Below the pieces are notes generated by a model that did not search any database, had not been told where the DNA came from, and worked only from the letters and a program-made list of their open reading frames with translations. 64,000 bases of DNA. Source: Lateolabrax maculatus (Eukaryota; Chordata; Actinopteri; Acropomatiformes; Lateolabracidae). Position numbers and translations under genes: made by a program. Location of the stretch: the NCBI GenBank assembly GCA_031216445.1, contig CM062208.1, positions 4,988,001 through 5,052,000 on the forward strand, given 5' to 3'. Shown one piece after another: positions 47,501-61,136 of the stretch; the first letter of the stretch is position 1; each line of letters starts with the position of its first letter.

Positions 47501-49079
47501 TGCATACCTGTCTTTGTCATGCTCCTGAGGGGAAAACAAGGCTGCATTATATGTACAGGCACATGACCAAACATGAGATGAGGGGGGAAATAGGCTGCAC
47601 ATGTAGGTGCCTCGAGATGGTTGAAATGTCATTGATTTGACCTTTTTAGAACAGAAAAGGGGATATTTTTTTTCAATTATAGTTTACCAAACCCCTTTTT
47701 TTGATGGAAAAAAAAAAAATGGAAAAAAAAGTAAAGTCATTGTTTGTACAACTTCTCTTAAGTGGTTCCTGTGAACCTGTGAACAAACTATTGTGGTAAC
47801 CTGGCAAATGACAAATATGGCAAAAAACAAATTTTTTTTTATTTAAAAGACCATTTAATTAATGTTAGATTTATTTCTTATTACTATTGTTTTAATGTCT
47901 AATCTGTTATTTTCATTTGATTTTTTTTCATTTTTGTATTTTTAATAGCTTTTATATTGTTACATTTTATCTAAAAAGAAGAAGAAAACCTAATAATAGC
48001 AAATGAAAATACAGAAGCCAGGCTAAAAATGTAAGTTTTAAATGTATGTTCAAAGATCAGGACTTTCATAATATAATTTTCCTCCTGGCATGTGAGATCA
48101 GATGATTGTGTAACAGTTTAACCAGCACAAAGGAGAATTTTCTATCTGGAACATATGACTAAGGTACAGAGTCTGATCTTACTATTTGTCCTTAAATACG
48201 GTTGAAGTCATGATTCCTCTGTACTGTGAGAACAATGAGGGAACCTTGAACCATTTACCTGCGACAGTATAACTCAGGTACCATGGCAACATGATCAGGG
48301 GGCATAAAGGACGTCACGGTACACGATTACGGTACAGCGAGCTATGCAAATATTTGGTGTTTGAGGACAACAGAAAGTGTCGTTGCAGTGCGTGTGGCTG
48401 TCAGGTCACACCAGTGTTGAATACAGTTTATGTCATAGCATAAATATGAAAAGGCCAAAGGTTTATTCTGTGGGATTATACAGCTTCAAAGACATTTATA
48501 GGCAAACACTAAGGTTTTTCAGGAAACTGCCACACTGTGTCGTCTTTTGAAATAGCAATAAATGAATAATGAATTTAAGGTAATTTTTTTGGAAAAAGGA
48601 TACAAACACAGCTGGATATTATTGTGATATATTTTGCAGTAGAAGTCATTATTATGTCAGTTTGAAAGGGTCATGTGGTTCAAGGAAAGTTTTGTTAAAC
48701 TAAAAACTGCAGCTGGGTAATGTGAAGACCGCAGGACAGACATCTTTTTAGGGGGAGTCACATGCTTGATAAACACATGGCCTGTGCTGTGTGTGCTGTC
48801 AACACACACAATAAACTCCACTTTCTAATAACCGCTGCATTTCTCTAGCCCTCTGTTTTTGTTTTCTGTTTTCTGTTCCCACAAGCTGTGTACGTTTCTC
48901 TTCTCCTCTCTTTCTTTCTCTCTCTCTTTGTGTGGCCTGACAGCTTCCAGGTCTCTGTGGTGGAGAGGAGGTTGTGTGGCTCAGGTCCTATTTGGCTACA
49001 CCTGAATTTGCTCAATGTCCTCCTGGATCCACATTCTTCACGTATGTTGTATAACCTACATGTATCACAAATGTTGTCA
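41591..49079. other. Gene-free stretch with scattered simple repeats
   Basis: Holds CA-type repeats near 42,052-42,095 and 44,023-44,045, a poly-C tract near 43,766-43,778, C/T-rich low complexity at about 46,690-47,000 and a T/A-rich stretch at 47,670-48,000. A GC-balanced island at about 42,270-42,480 lacks an ORF and includes CATAATTACA and the imperfect palindrome GTGGCGCCCCGCCAC. No gene is supported. Confidence 0.5.
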
Positions 49080-49240
49080 TCATAGTTTGTATCCTCCTCA
49101 GTTGCTCTTTCCCTCCTAAAAGGGTTTTTCTGGGAAATTTTGCCTTATCCGAATCGAGGGACAGAGGGTGTCGTAAGTCCCCTGAGGCAAGCAGTGATTT
49201 GTGAATTTGAGCTATACAAAAAATAAATAAATAAAAGACT
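49080..49240. repeat. Retroposon 3' tail remnant
   Basis: Blocks CTCCTAAAAGGGTTTTTCTG, GGCAAGCAGTGATTTGTG and GAGCTATACAAAAAATAAAT resemble the 3' end of a common teleost LINE/SINE tail, which has GTTTTTC-CTTGCC, a tail near GCTATACAAATAAA and ends in a short tandem repeat. Here the ending is (AAAT)n. Recognition is from memory. Confidence 0.5.
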
Positions 49241-52200
49241 GTAATCATATTCCTTTTACCAGAAACAGACTACTGTAATGTATTATTGTTGAGGTCCTGT
49301 AATTACATTACAGCCGCTGAAAACTATGTGACTGCGTTGCACATAAAAATCGAATATGATTATGCTAAAACACCATAAATTGAACCTGACTAGAGAATCA
49401 GAAATAAATAAAGAGACTTTGTCAGGCTGCTTAAGGAAGTCTGTCACCATCTGAATGATATACCAGTACAACCTCTTGAAATGTAATATAAGTAATAGGA
49501 TAATGGAATGGGATTACATGCAATTTCCTTATTAAGAAATGGATCATGTAATGTCATTGCAGATTTAGGTATGTCATGAGTAATAAGTCATGGTTTCATT
49601 TTTTGACCACACGCTGAGTACAAATGTTGGCATCAATAGGAGGGTTGTCTCATATATCTGATGTCCATCTGGCAGCGTGAGCAGAGCAAAACAGGAATTT
49701 CAATGCAGGTGATGAATAAGACATCACATAAAAATGTATTATAATGTGTCTGGTTGTAATTGGTTGACTAATTACGCTGTGGTTGGCTGCTTCTCATGAT
49801 TCGTTATACACAACCATAAACCCTGTTCCCCACCGGACTTCAGCATGGCCAAGAACACCACGCAGGTGCTGAATGTCCAGGCCCTGCTGCCATTTTCTAC
49901 CCCCTCCCCTCCCTTTCATTAGATGCTCCAACCCTGTTATCCAAAAACAACCTTTCTCTCCACCCTCCCCCTCTCACACTGTCCCCCTCCATCCTCCCAG
50001 CCCCTCTGTGGTTACTGAATGAGTTTTGTCTGTGTTTGGATGAGCTCATTGGAAAAGGATGTGCCGGAGCTCCACTTTATCTTTCGTCTTCCTACCTGGA
50101 CAACACACCTTAATGCATTGAACAAAACATGTTGGATGTAGGTCCATGAAGCTTTGTTTTCAGTCCACTCTTGTTATCTTTGTGAAAGACTGGAAACGCT
50201 GCATTGAGCAAGTTGACAAAATAGAAAAAAGTATGATACAAAGCACCTTTACTACAACTGCTGCAACTTCATCTGCATATATACTGCATGTTTGCCCCTT
50301 GTCACCTTAATGTTAAAAATCTATCTTTATCCTCCTCCTAGTCCTCCAGACAGTGGCCATAATGAAATGTCTTTTGAAGATCAAATACTCATTGGGACTT
50401 TCACCACCACTGAAGTACAATATCAACCAAGGTGGATCCTGCATTATTAGATCCTATTGTGGCCTTTTTTTCTAGAGGCTGACCATAATTATTTAAAGCT
50501 GGAGCGCGGGACTTTTACATATACATGAACGTCTGTTACATTCAAGCTACCAGGTAGTGCTGCTGGTACCAGTGACTGTACCAGTGACCAACCACTGGGC
50601 AAATAATGTTGCTGCATTCACTGTATTCAGTGGGAACTACAAGGTACATATACAAAATGCACAGGTTGGGCTACTTTTACTGATTGTTGTAAAAACATGG
50701 GGATGTCCCTGACACAGTGGACATGTAGAGATATTTACAACGCTGCCTCACTGTGGCATGAATTTCCTCATTGGGCTTGTGCAGAGTTACGGTTGCCAGC
50801 GTGTGACAGGAGTGTATTGGAGATGACAGCCAAAAAGCTCTCCTGGCTGAGCAGTCACCACACTAAAGTCCATCTGTTACTAGAGCACTGGGCCACTCGG
50901 CTGCCAACTGCATGCATTTATACAATTTAATAGTAATGTGGAGCCTACAGCAGAGATTTCCGAATGTGTTCTTGCTGAAATGTTGATCAGATTCTGTAGT
51001 TCCCACAAAAATTCTCATCTGAAAACATTTAGGTACAAAATGGTGTTCTGGAAATTTGACCTCTCACAACAGCCACTGCTTCACACTGTTTCATTTCTTG
51101 TATTGGTTAGTAGTTACAGTAAATTGAAATTCTGCCTCTTCGTGAAGGGGCCCCTGGGAGGCCTCATACCAAGTTTGGAAACAGTAGTCCAAGAGGTTAC
51201 AGAAAAACGGCCCTTTGAGCGCTCCAAATCCCCAGGCCGGCTGGGAAAATCTATGCAGTGAAAGGGAAACTGGGAACTGTACTGTAGTAACTGGTCAGTG
51301 TCAAACCGTCCAGGACTGCTTGGTGAAGAACGTACACATGCTTAATGAACAGACAGGTTAAGAAGCTGTTTTTTAAATAAGTATTTTGCAAAGACATTAC
51401 ACACTGTTTTACTGCTAAGGGAAATTCAAGTCATAATATCTTATTTTAGGATGATTAGATCTTATTTTTTCTTATCCAATATAAATAATCTTTGTTTATG
51501 AATGTTAAAGTCTTAATAAATAAAACCCAAAATTTTTTTTTACTTTGATTGCTGCATAGTCATGAATATTTAGTCTTTTAGAGAGATACTAGAGATTTGA
51601 AACCATGTGCTCAGGCAGAAAAAAGTCAAATGTTTTTATTTTTTTGTAAAATTGATTAAAGCCACTGCCTTTATTGTACAAATATATGTAAATAATATAA
51701 ATAAATAATGAAATCTGATAAATGTAGATACTCTATTATTTATTATTATTGTTTCATTTTATTTAAAACCTCAGAAAACACATTTGAGGGAGAACCCTCT
51801 ATAACCCCCTATTAACCCTCAATGGTGCCAAAATTAACAATGCTTTAAAAAGTAAATATAAAATGAAAAAATATAAAACCTTGACATGGGAGACTATAAA
51901 CAAGAGAAATGACACTTTAAATGTCTCCAGTCTGTGTGAGGTAGAGAAGTCACTTAACAGAAATTTCTGCTCCTCTAACCAGAAACCAGAAAGACACGAG
52001 GTACTGTCAATCTTTCAGGGTCAGAATGTTAATTTTCCATTGACATTTTTCTCACTTGTCAAACCTTTGAAAACTCAGCTACTTCTTGCCTCCAGGGCTT
52101 TACAGTAAAACATTTGTGGCATTTTCTCCCTCTTGTAATAGTTGTAACATGTATGCCCAGGAGGCCACTTGAGGGCCGCTGAGCTTCTGTTAAAGCAAAT

Positions 52201-53012
52201 TATGAAATGTATCCCTGTAATTAACTGCAGTATTTAGGTTGAACTGTGAAATGTATATCTGTAATTACTTGCAATTTAAGTTAAAACATAAAATGTGGCC
52301 TCACAGTTTACTATAGAATTTAATAAAAACTATGAAATATATCCCCGTAATTAACTTCAGAGGTGTCAGTTAAATGAGGGTGCAAAAATGCTTTATTTCA
52401 TGCGCCTCAGCTTCCGTGTCAAATCTGACTAAATCAACCCGTTTGGAGGTGAGCGTTAGAGAAAGACGAGGCATGTGAAGCTCTCCTGAAGAAACCGTGT
52501 TTGCAGACAGATGTGTGTGTGATCACTGGTCTAGTCCGTCATTGTACAGTAAAACCTGCGTAACCTGTGTAAAGGCGCATAAAGACATTCATCTGAAGGA
52601 GAAAAATGACAAAGGGAGGATAAGGGGAGACGTTGAGGTAGAGAGGAAATGAATGAAGGGATGAAGACTCAGGACAGCAGAACGTATGTGAGGCGTAAAG
52701 CAGCGATGAAAGACAAGGAAAGTGCATGCAAGACAAAAAAAACAATCTTACCATCAAAAAAGTATAGGAGAGATAAAATTAGGTGTTTTTTTTTTAACGT
52801 GTGTGTCCACAAAACAGAATATTTGTATAAAAACTGATTAAATTGTAAAACTAATAAACACAGTTTATCATTGTCAGTATTGTTATTTTGAAAGCCATAA
52901 ATCAGAGCATATGATCGGGATCAAACACAACAATCTCCCTGCCTGATGTATTAGGAACATTTTGTGCTGTCATTATCTTAAAGAATATCCAGGGTTTGTA
53001 TAGTAAATGTTC

Positions 53013-53056
<44 letters not shown>

Positions 53057-53267
53057 ACACAATAACAAAGTCATGACTGTGGAGGAACTGATACGTGCTG
53101 ACAGCCTGTTAAATGGCTTTAATGAAGACATCATACTGAGTTGCCACACTCACCCTAAAGCAACTTCTGTCTGTGTCTGTGTTCACGTGCGTGCGTGTGT
53201 GTGTGTTATCAGACACACGTAGGGGTTACCGAGTGTAAACGTTGTCAACACGCGTTTCATCAACCAG

Positions 53268-53311
<44 letters not shown>

Positions 53312-55149
53312 TTAGGACGACATTGCACTGACTTACATTAATGCCCTGCAGTCCCTCACCTTCACTTTAACCGCCACATGCACCCAGCCTGCCCCTAACC
53401 TTTACCAAAAACCACATTTTAATGTTTTACCTTGTGAAACCTTATTATTGTCTCCAACAATCCCCATAATATGTGACTGTATTCATAATATAATTTTTGT
53501 CCCAACATGATTAATAAGTATTCACACACATACACTCAGCTGTGTACATAAAGCCCAGCATGTGAATCAAACACACTGCGCATATTGTGTTGTCTGTACC
53601 AAATTATCCGGTTTATCTGCGCTACTTCCTCATTTATTGTATTATGTTGTACTTTTGTATACTGCTGCACTCTCAGTCCTTTGTACTGTGTTCAAAGTGT
53701 TTTTTGTTATTTTTGCACCATTGAAGAAACTACCGTAAATTCCATCCCAAAGTTCACATATGTGTGGATGTTTGGCAATAAAAATCTACTTGTCTTGATT
53801 GGACCTGACACACTGCGGTTGAACGTACCGATGAAGCTGGGCGCGCCTGTGCAGAGGACAAGCAGCAGAGATTCTGGCTCGAGGGGAAAGTATCGCCTCG
53901 TGTAGATGTTAAAACGACGTTTTAATAAGCCGAACAGACAGAAAGTGAGAATATAAAAAGGGAAGAGAAGGAGATAAAGAGGGCAAGAATAGCATGGAGT
54001 ATAGTCTGCTGCAAATTGTTTGCAGGTCATTACACTCCGCAGGGCTGCACAATTAAACACGAGTCATCGTAATTGTAATAGTTGGAGGATTTTATAATTC
54101 TTTGAGAGATCTTTACCTGAAAGAGTGTTCACAATACCTCCAGATTCCCCTGGTTGATCACAGCTTAAAGAGCCAAAGGTGAACTGTTACGAAATTGATG
54201 CTAATTAATGAAACAGTTATACAAGAGTCATGGGAGTGCATCGGAGCTGACTGAGCATCTCATGACCGTTTCTGATGAGAGGTTAGAGGTGTCGGCGAGC
54301 TTGTTTGTTTTGGGATGTCTTGACCTTCCCCTCCAACATTTCTTAAGGGAGAAGCCAAGGTTGTTAAACAGGGAAACCTGGCTTCATGGTGAGCGGGGCC
54401 CCGGGTTTCCTACAGAATCATAAAGGCTGCTGTGAGAAGTGTGTGTACAGGAAGTCCTTACTCTGTCATCTCAGGATCTAAAGCTATTCATAAACCAACG
54501 GGTCTCATTCATGAAATCGTATCTTTACCTGTATGTCCAAACAAATTAAGAACTTCTGTGGGATTTATCAGTGTTTTCCACTTACGTATTTATTATACGT
54601 TACATGTTACATGTTACTGATTTGCACGAAAATAGCAAATAAAATACACGTGCTTAGAGTTAGTACAGTGAAAACTGCATCTTCTTTACAAAACACAACA
54701 CACACAACTTGTCGTCCCTTCTTTTGTACTTGTACAGGGGAACTACTGCATAAATATATATATATACACCCACACACAGATCTGAGTTGTTCTGTGTTTT
54801 TGAGCATGTGGTTGGAAAGGTTCAACCTTCTGACCGTCAACCGAGTTGTGTCCAGTGATTCTTTTACGCTGACATCCTCACTACACCATGAGCCTTTAAA
54901 TCAAGTCTCCATGTACACAAAAAGTTTAAGAGCAGCCACTGAGAAGTTTGAGTCTGCAGCACTGAACGTCTCCCCCACTGCTTTATAAACCTCTGCTGCA
55001 GTTAAATTGTTAATATACAGTATATTATATAATTAAGGCTGATATATAACCCTTAAATATTATTCTAAGCCTTTAAACATCTTAATGTGAATTCCACTTT
55101 GGCCAAGACAGAGAGGCATCTTATAAACACTGAAGACATCCTAACAAAG
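49241..55149. other. Gene-free stretch
   Basis: AT-rich DNA without a supported gene. The block near 50,495-50,560 (AAAGCTGGAGCGCGGGACTT, then TTACATATACATGAA) resembles a dispersed repeat. The stretch also holds a GATA microsatellite and CA repeats near 53,271-53,310. ORFs at 50,938-51,261 and 54,533-54,988 have no splice sites, domains or coding character that I can recognise. Confidence 0.5.
53015..53056. repeat. (GATA)n microsatellite
   Basis: About ten tandem GATA units without interruption. Simple repeat; no function inferred. Confidence 0.97.
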
Positions 55150-55400
55150 TAGGTGGTAGAGCTGCAACTAATGGTTGTTTTCTTGTGATTAATCTCTTTT
55201 TTAATTGATTGATTAACCGCTGTTGTATTCAATTTACAGTAATAAAAATCTAATAAAAGCAGAATATTCTATACATTTGAGAAGCTGGAAGCAGAGAATG
55301 TTTGGCTTTTTTGCATGATAAATTAGTTAAATGATTAATCGATTATTAAAATTGTTGCTTGTTGGTTAATTTAATGTAAATCGACTGATCAATTCATTTA
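55150..55400. repeat. Dispersed teleost repeat, copy 2
   Basis: Begins GTAGAGCTGCAACTAATGG and contains TTAATTGATTGATTAACC, CATTTGAGAAGCTGGAAGCA and ATTAGTTAAATGATTAATCG. It shares its core with the copy near 13,196 (TTAATTGATTAATC, later GAGGCTGGAA) and ends with sequence roughly complementary to its start, as expected of a DNA transposon derivative. Confidence 0.6.
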
Positions 55401-58400
55401 CTAAGTTAAAGCATTCATAAGATGTGTGTGGATGTGTGGAAGTACTCCATGTTTGTTTATACAAAACATGCTCCAATTAATTATATGATAATTACTGGCT
55501 TCGTTATATTCATTGTTTCACTGTATGGGTCGGATCAGGATGACCAGTCAGAACAAACAGCAACAACACAACAAAGAGAACAACAATGTGTGTGTGTGTC
55601 CGTGTGTGTGTGTGTGTGTGTGTTCAGAGATTATATTTACAGCTACATATATACATTAAATTACAGCTTGTTAACACAGAACATACAGTTTACAGTTTAT
55701 GGGAACTGGGACAATTAAAATGCATCTACATTCACTCTTACTGAAGCAGAACACTACTTCTTGTTGGGATGCTGAAGTTGTGTAACAGAACAAAACGAAC
55801 TGTATAGCTTAACATGACAGCTCATGTGTGTAAGATTTCCTACAGCTGATCCTATTTTATGCCAAGTTTACCATCTTTAAAGGGTCAGTTCAACAAACCT
55901 CCAACTCTGCAAATAGTGAACAAACCATTCTCCCACTGAGTCACAGACACCCCAAGAGCTTTTGATAGTGATGTCTACAGAATAAACAGAGTAACTAGGA
56001 TAGAGACAGGCCTAATCTTTTTTTTTTTAAATATGAAGTTTTGATGTTGACTATTACATGAAAAATTAATATTTTGTTTGTTTCTAAATGATCATAAACG
56101 ACTGATCTGTTTTGCTGCTTTATTTACAACGATTATTGCTGATTAAACCCATTTTCTAAAGCATCAGTAAATCTTTTCATGATAGATTGCACTTTTAACC
56201 CGCGGTAGTTCAAACTAACAAGGTGCTTTACATCCACTCCGGCAGGTCAGCGCTCATTACAGGCATCAGCTGCTGACGAATAACAAGCAGGAAGAGGTAA
56301 ACCCTTAAAATCCCAATCTGATCTTCAGACAGATATGAGACCTGACTCCACTGCGGTGCAGAGAAGTCTGACAGCAGAATCATGCATTGGAAACACACAT
56401 GAGACCGCTTCGTCTGTTGTTGATGGTTTAAATGTTTAACACGTTGTGTTGTGGCTTGAAATGTCTCTGTTCGCTTATTAAAACATCAGTAACAGTACCT
56501 CAGTAACTGGTTCACATTTCTGTGTCATTCAGTCATTTAATTCTTCAAGTGATAATTATGACCTTTGCTTTGCAGAGTGATTCATTGGATGGGTTTTAAT
56601 TTTTAACAGATTTCTTAATTCTTTGAGCTCAGACAAGTGGCGGCTGAGGTTTTTTTCTGCAGGGCTTTAGGAAATGAGAAACATCATTGACCCAAATAGA
56701 TGCCACAGCCACCATCTGGTTAGAAACTGAAAATGTATCTCTGACTCTCTTTCCTTCCCTCTGTTTCAGCTCTCAGTGAACTTCACATTTGCTTTATGTA
56801 TCATTCTATTGGTTTGTGACTGTAAGTGTGAAAACAAAGAGATTTACATTAGTTTTTATGTGCATGGAGATGAAAAATTTGTAGTAAGATTTGTAATTGT
56901 ACCTGCAGTGGATTACAAGCTTACTCCTTCCTCTACCAAGCTACAAAGAAAGAAAAAAGCTTTGCAGTTGCAACTTTCTTATGAACAGTTTTTGTAAAAC
57001 ACAACTGACAACAAACACAACAGACATTTCGACTTGTCAAAGCAGGAAAAGCACATCTTATACTGCAATAATACCATTAACGATGGCTCCATACTATTAA
57101 GTGTCCGAGTAAGCCGTGGCAGGGAGTGTGCAGGCACGATACCAGAGCTGGCTCACTTAAATGGAACGTAGCAATCATTAATGTTATTAATTCCAGCAGT
57201 GCTTTTCCTGCTTTGACAAGTCAAAATGGCACGCACACACAAGTTTTGTGGGCCAATGAACTGATGGACCAACAGGACGAGATGGCGATGCTCCACCCGT
57301 CAGTAACAAATGATTGTTATTTATGCATTTAAGCGTTCTTTCAAGTGTGAGTGGCGCAGTATACTTTGGATATTTGTTATGCTGTTGAGCCAGCAGAAAT
57401 CGATGCAAAAAGTGTCAAAGTATAGAGGGACCAGGTGAAGAATTTGTACTAAAATCCTACAAATACTACAAATACCACGTCACAGGTAGAAGTACTACAT
57501 TTAGAAAAAATGTACTTTAGTATTACAGTAAAAAAAAGGGTGGTGAACCTTAAAACAGTGTTTTAAAGTTATAAATGGTCCAGATGGATTACTATTTGGG
57601 GTTTAAACCCTGTACAACAATGTGTTGTATTGTAGCTGTTGGGTGGAAGCATTATATCTGCAGTTTTGGAGATTATCTTGTTTTCAGATCAGTTGAAGGA
57701 CTAAATGTTCCTGAACAGGTAGAGGGTGTGTAAGCCAGTTCTATGAGGTTTCTGACATCTCACATCTAAAAATAAATAGATAAAAACAGGATAAAAGAAG
57801 ACAAACTGCTTCTGGTTGTGGGGAACGTTGGTTTAACAACCGTGAGCCTGTCGGCCGATGGCTGCCTTGCTGTGAAGCAGCCACTATTTTGTGTCTGTCC
57901 CATGTGCCCCCGTTTATTTTCGAAGCTGATACTGGCTGTATATTCATCATGTTTTTAGGTCAAGTCAAGACAACCTGCAGCGCTCACCTGCACCTGAGGA
58001 ATGAATGCAAACACAGACTCTCACACACACCCATGTTTACTAGTAAAGACTAGGAAACCTTTGTAGCGGAGTCCAATTAAAAGCAATTGAGCAGTAAACA
58101 GGAACTGGGCTGCAGGGATTTTGTCTCAGGTCCGATGAGGCCTGGCTCGCTGTAAGCATTCCAGTGGGAAAAACATTTCCTGGTTTTGTGCACGAGGGCA
58201 TTGTCATATTGAAATAGGAAAGTTTGTCTAAAATATTATTGTATGCTTAAGCGTTAAGATTAGCCTTAAGAGAGGCCTAGTGTAAACAGTAAAAAAAAAA
58301 AAAAAGCCCCAAACTAAAAGTGTACAAAAGAATATGGACAAGCGTGTCCATAAACTTTCGACCAGCCAGAAAAAAAAAATTTGAATAGTGTAGCAAAAAT

Positions 58401-60494
58401 ATGTGTATAATTTGTTAATCACCTCACAGTCCATCAGGCTGCGTACCACCATACACAAACACCTTGATACATGAAAAAAGATGATTTTGTGCTAATATTA
58501 ATACATTCACTCTACAGTAATCATAACCGGCCTTGAGCTCTACACCTTTTCCAAATGTTCTGTTCTTGTGGTTCCAGTTCACTTACTTCCATCCATAGAA
58601 AATCAGTGAAATAGTCAAGCGGATCAATAACTCAGGAATGTGACTGGTACCTAACAGCAGTCTTCACTGACTCTTTAGCTCTCCTCCGCAGGTCTCGTAA
58701 ACCCAAAGAATGCTTTTTGTTTGCCGTCCACAAGCCTTTTATAATAACATTACACAATGTGAGAAACACATAACACATGCCGTGTTGTGGACGCTTTTAT
58801 CCACGGTGCCTTGCAGTTCTTTTTAATATGGATGGGCGGCCCTGGTGGGAATCAAACCTAACACTGGCAGTGTTATTCCAACAACTGGCCCGACGATCTA
58901 CACTCAAAATAACTTGAACACTAACACATTAGAGCCACTGGGCTGTACCTGAAATCCATGTTTGATCCAGAATACCTTCTCTGTTGTGAAAACATTCCCC
59001 CACAGCAGTCACTTTACTGGCAAGAGATGTAATCACAAGTTGCCTTTTCAGTTTTGGTTATGTACTGTACCAAAGGCTGCTGGCATGAAGCACTGTGTTG
59101 CATCATAGGGCAGTCAGATGTCTTTGTAAAAGTAAAGGTTTAAATAGTGTTTCAGTGTCCTGAATGAAGAAAGAATGGGACATTTTAAGGTAAAGGCCCA
59201 ATCAGGAATAGTTGGCACTATACTGTATGTAACATACGTTACCGGTTTGATCTTAGATGCATGGAGATCCTTTCACTTTTATGTCCTCAGTGTTCGCCAT
59301 AGATTTTGTTGGCAAATTAAGACACATCTCATAAATGCATAAAAGATGAATGTAATGACGTAATGAAAGCAATTATGCATAATCTTTGGTGGTGCTGTGA
59401 AGCTGTGAGATGCAACATAGGAGGAGGTTAAAACTAACTCCTCTACCCACAAGGCTTAGCTTCAGCCGCTGAGCCCCGGGCTTCAGATTTCATTTCGTGA
59501 AGGAAGGATGAGAATCTTGATATGTCTGAGCCTGGCAGAGGCTTCTCTCAGCTTGTACGGTTGTGTAATGGCAGGATGTACGTCTGAGCACCGTTCGGCC
59601 AACTATGGAGGGGTTTCTTGGAGGGCACGGGGGTTTATGTAACTGGGATGTGAGAGAGGGCATGGGAGGACACTGTACCCTGTCATCTGTGTCTATCTTT
59701 GGCCGTGGATGCTGAAACAGCGTCAGACAGCGGACATACAGTGAGATATATGGGGAACATCTGCTGGTCACCGTCCAATAAGGCTCATTGGGAAAGAGAT
59801 AGCAGGGTTGGCTGCCACGGTCGCTGTGTTCGTGTGCTGCTTTTGTGTATAGTAACTGTATACACACGCACAAACATTGTTGAATTTGAATGTGACTGGA
59901 CTGGTTGTGGAGCCTTAAACACAGTATGGAGATTCACATTTCACTGTGATGGACTACACACTTAAAACAAGTTTCCAGTGTCTGCTAATACAGTTATGGA
60001 AGAAAACCAGTTAATGTGTGGACCTTTTAGAAAAAAGGTACATTCAAATATCGGAAACAAAGTACTGTTGTCCTTTAAGACTACACTAGATTAAAAAAAA
60101 GAATACATTTGTTCCTCACAACAGTAGGACAAATTGGCTCCTTGCAGACCCTCACATGTCAGAGGTTAGTGTGAAATGCCGTTCAGATATCATGAATTGC
60201 TGGTTTATTGTTTCTTGGGATGTCCATTAGTTGTTTCCATGGCAACTTCTTCTGGGGTCCATATTCAAATAAAAAACATACAGTCAACAATGTTTGCACT
60301 TACACAATGTTTGCACTTACACTTCTTGACTTTTTAAAACATTTCATTAATTTATTGTGGTATTGATGACCAAAGTAATAGCATTAAGACAGGGAGAGAC
60401 AATGGCTTACTCTTATGTTTGCAGAACACGCAACGACGTTAAGGCTCGTCACACATTCACGGCTTTAAGGGACTCTCATGTGTGAAAACATCAG

Positions 60495-60525
<31 letters not shown>

Positions 60526-60685
60526 TCACAAACGATTGAAGACATAAAACCTGAGTACAGAATTAAGTATCTGGACCAAGTGTAAAAATGCCCATAAGCT
60601 TGCAGTTTCAACAAAATGGAACAGAACTTTGTTTTAGCTCCTGCTGTTTGCAATTAATTTCTTTTGGCTGCGTCCTCTGTTGGCC

Positions 60686-60724
<39 letters not shown>

Positions 60725-60788
60725 AAGCTATAAAAGGGAGGAATGTTTGGACGTCATTCCTCTGCTAATGTTATGTTATATTTGTTAG
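55401..60788. other. Gene-free stretch with microsatellites and an old repeat
   Basis: Contains TG repeats near 55,586-55,623, (CAA)n at about 60,505-60,525 and (CA)n at 60,690-60,722. The ORF on the minus strand at 59,490-59,873 has no domain or splice support. No gene is called. Confidence 0.5.
58780..58910. repeat. Dispersed repeat with tRNA-like B-box phrase
   Basis: GTTGTGGACGCTTTTATCCA, GTGCCTTGCAGTTCTTTTTA and GGCCCTGGTGGGAATCAAAC form a block series I know from teleost interspersed repeats. GGGAATCAAACC reads GGTTTGATTCCC in reverse, close to a tRNA B box. Likely an old SINE-like copy. Confidence 0.5.
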
Positions 60789-61136
60789 GTACATAGGCAG
60801 AGGGAACATCTGTGGCACTGTGGAAAAGTGGACAATTTCTGCAGTGAACGGCCAGAACAAGATTCTCCTATTAATCATTACAGAAACACAAACATTATAG
60901 CACAAGCACTGCCAGAACAGCAAAAACAAGTGTTTATGGCTCTCAATGAGACAGAACGTAGAGTTCTTCTGGCTTTTCCTCTGGACATTAAAGGCGATGT
61001 GGCATTTATTGTTGATAAGCTGCAGAACAGCCTGTCAGAGGAAACAAGCTACAGTGTTTGGGGAAAGGAAAGGAAAACTTGTGAAGAATACAACATAAAT
61101 TACTCGTGCTACTTCTGCTTTCAGGTTCCATCTTAG
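60789..61136 (+). other. Orphan open frame of 115 codons
   Basis: Open from after a TAG at 60,786-60,788 (TTGTTAG) to TAG at 61,134-61,136. It reads VHRQREHLWHCGKVDNFCSE, then ALPEQQKQVFMALNETERRV, then LLAFPLDIKGDVAFIVDKLQ and NSLSEETSYSVWGKE. The first half has balanced, protein-like composition with amphipathic helical stretches, unlike the noise ORFs nearby. The last third (CEEYNINYSCYFCFQVPS) looks non-coding. No ATG lies near its start. It could be an internal exon starting after TTGTTAG, a decayed gene copy or chance. I do not recognise the family. Confidence 0.3.

Noticed and set aside
54533..54988. Plus-strand ORF of 151 codons
   Set aside because: Longest ORF of the right half outside repeats, but it has alternative-start context, Tyr/Ile/His-rich AT-driven composition and no recognisable motif.
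59490..59873. Minus-strand ORF of 127 codons
   Set aside because: No domain, splice signals or composition typical of coding sequence; chance length in a 64-kb window.
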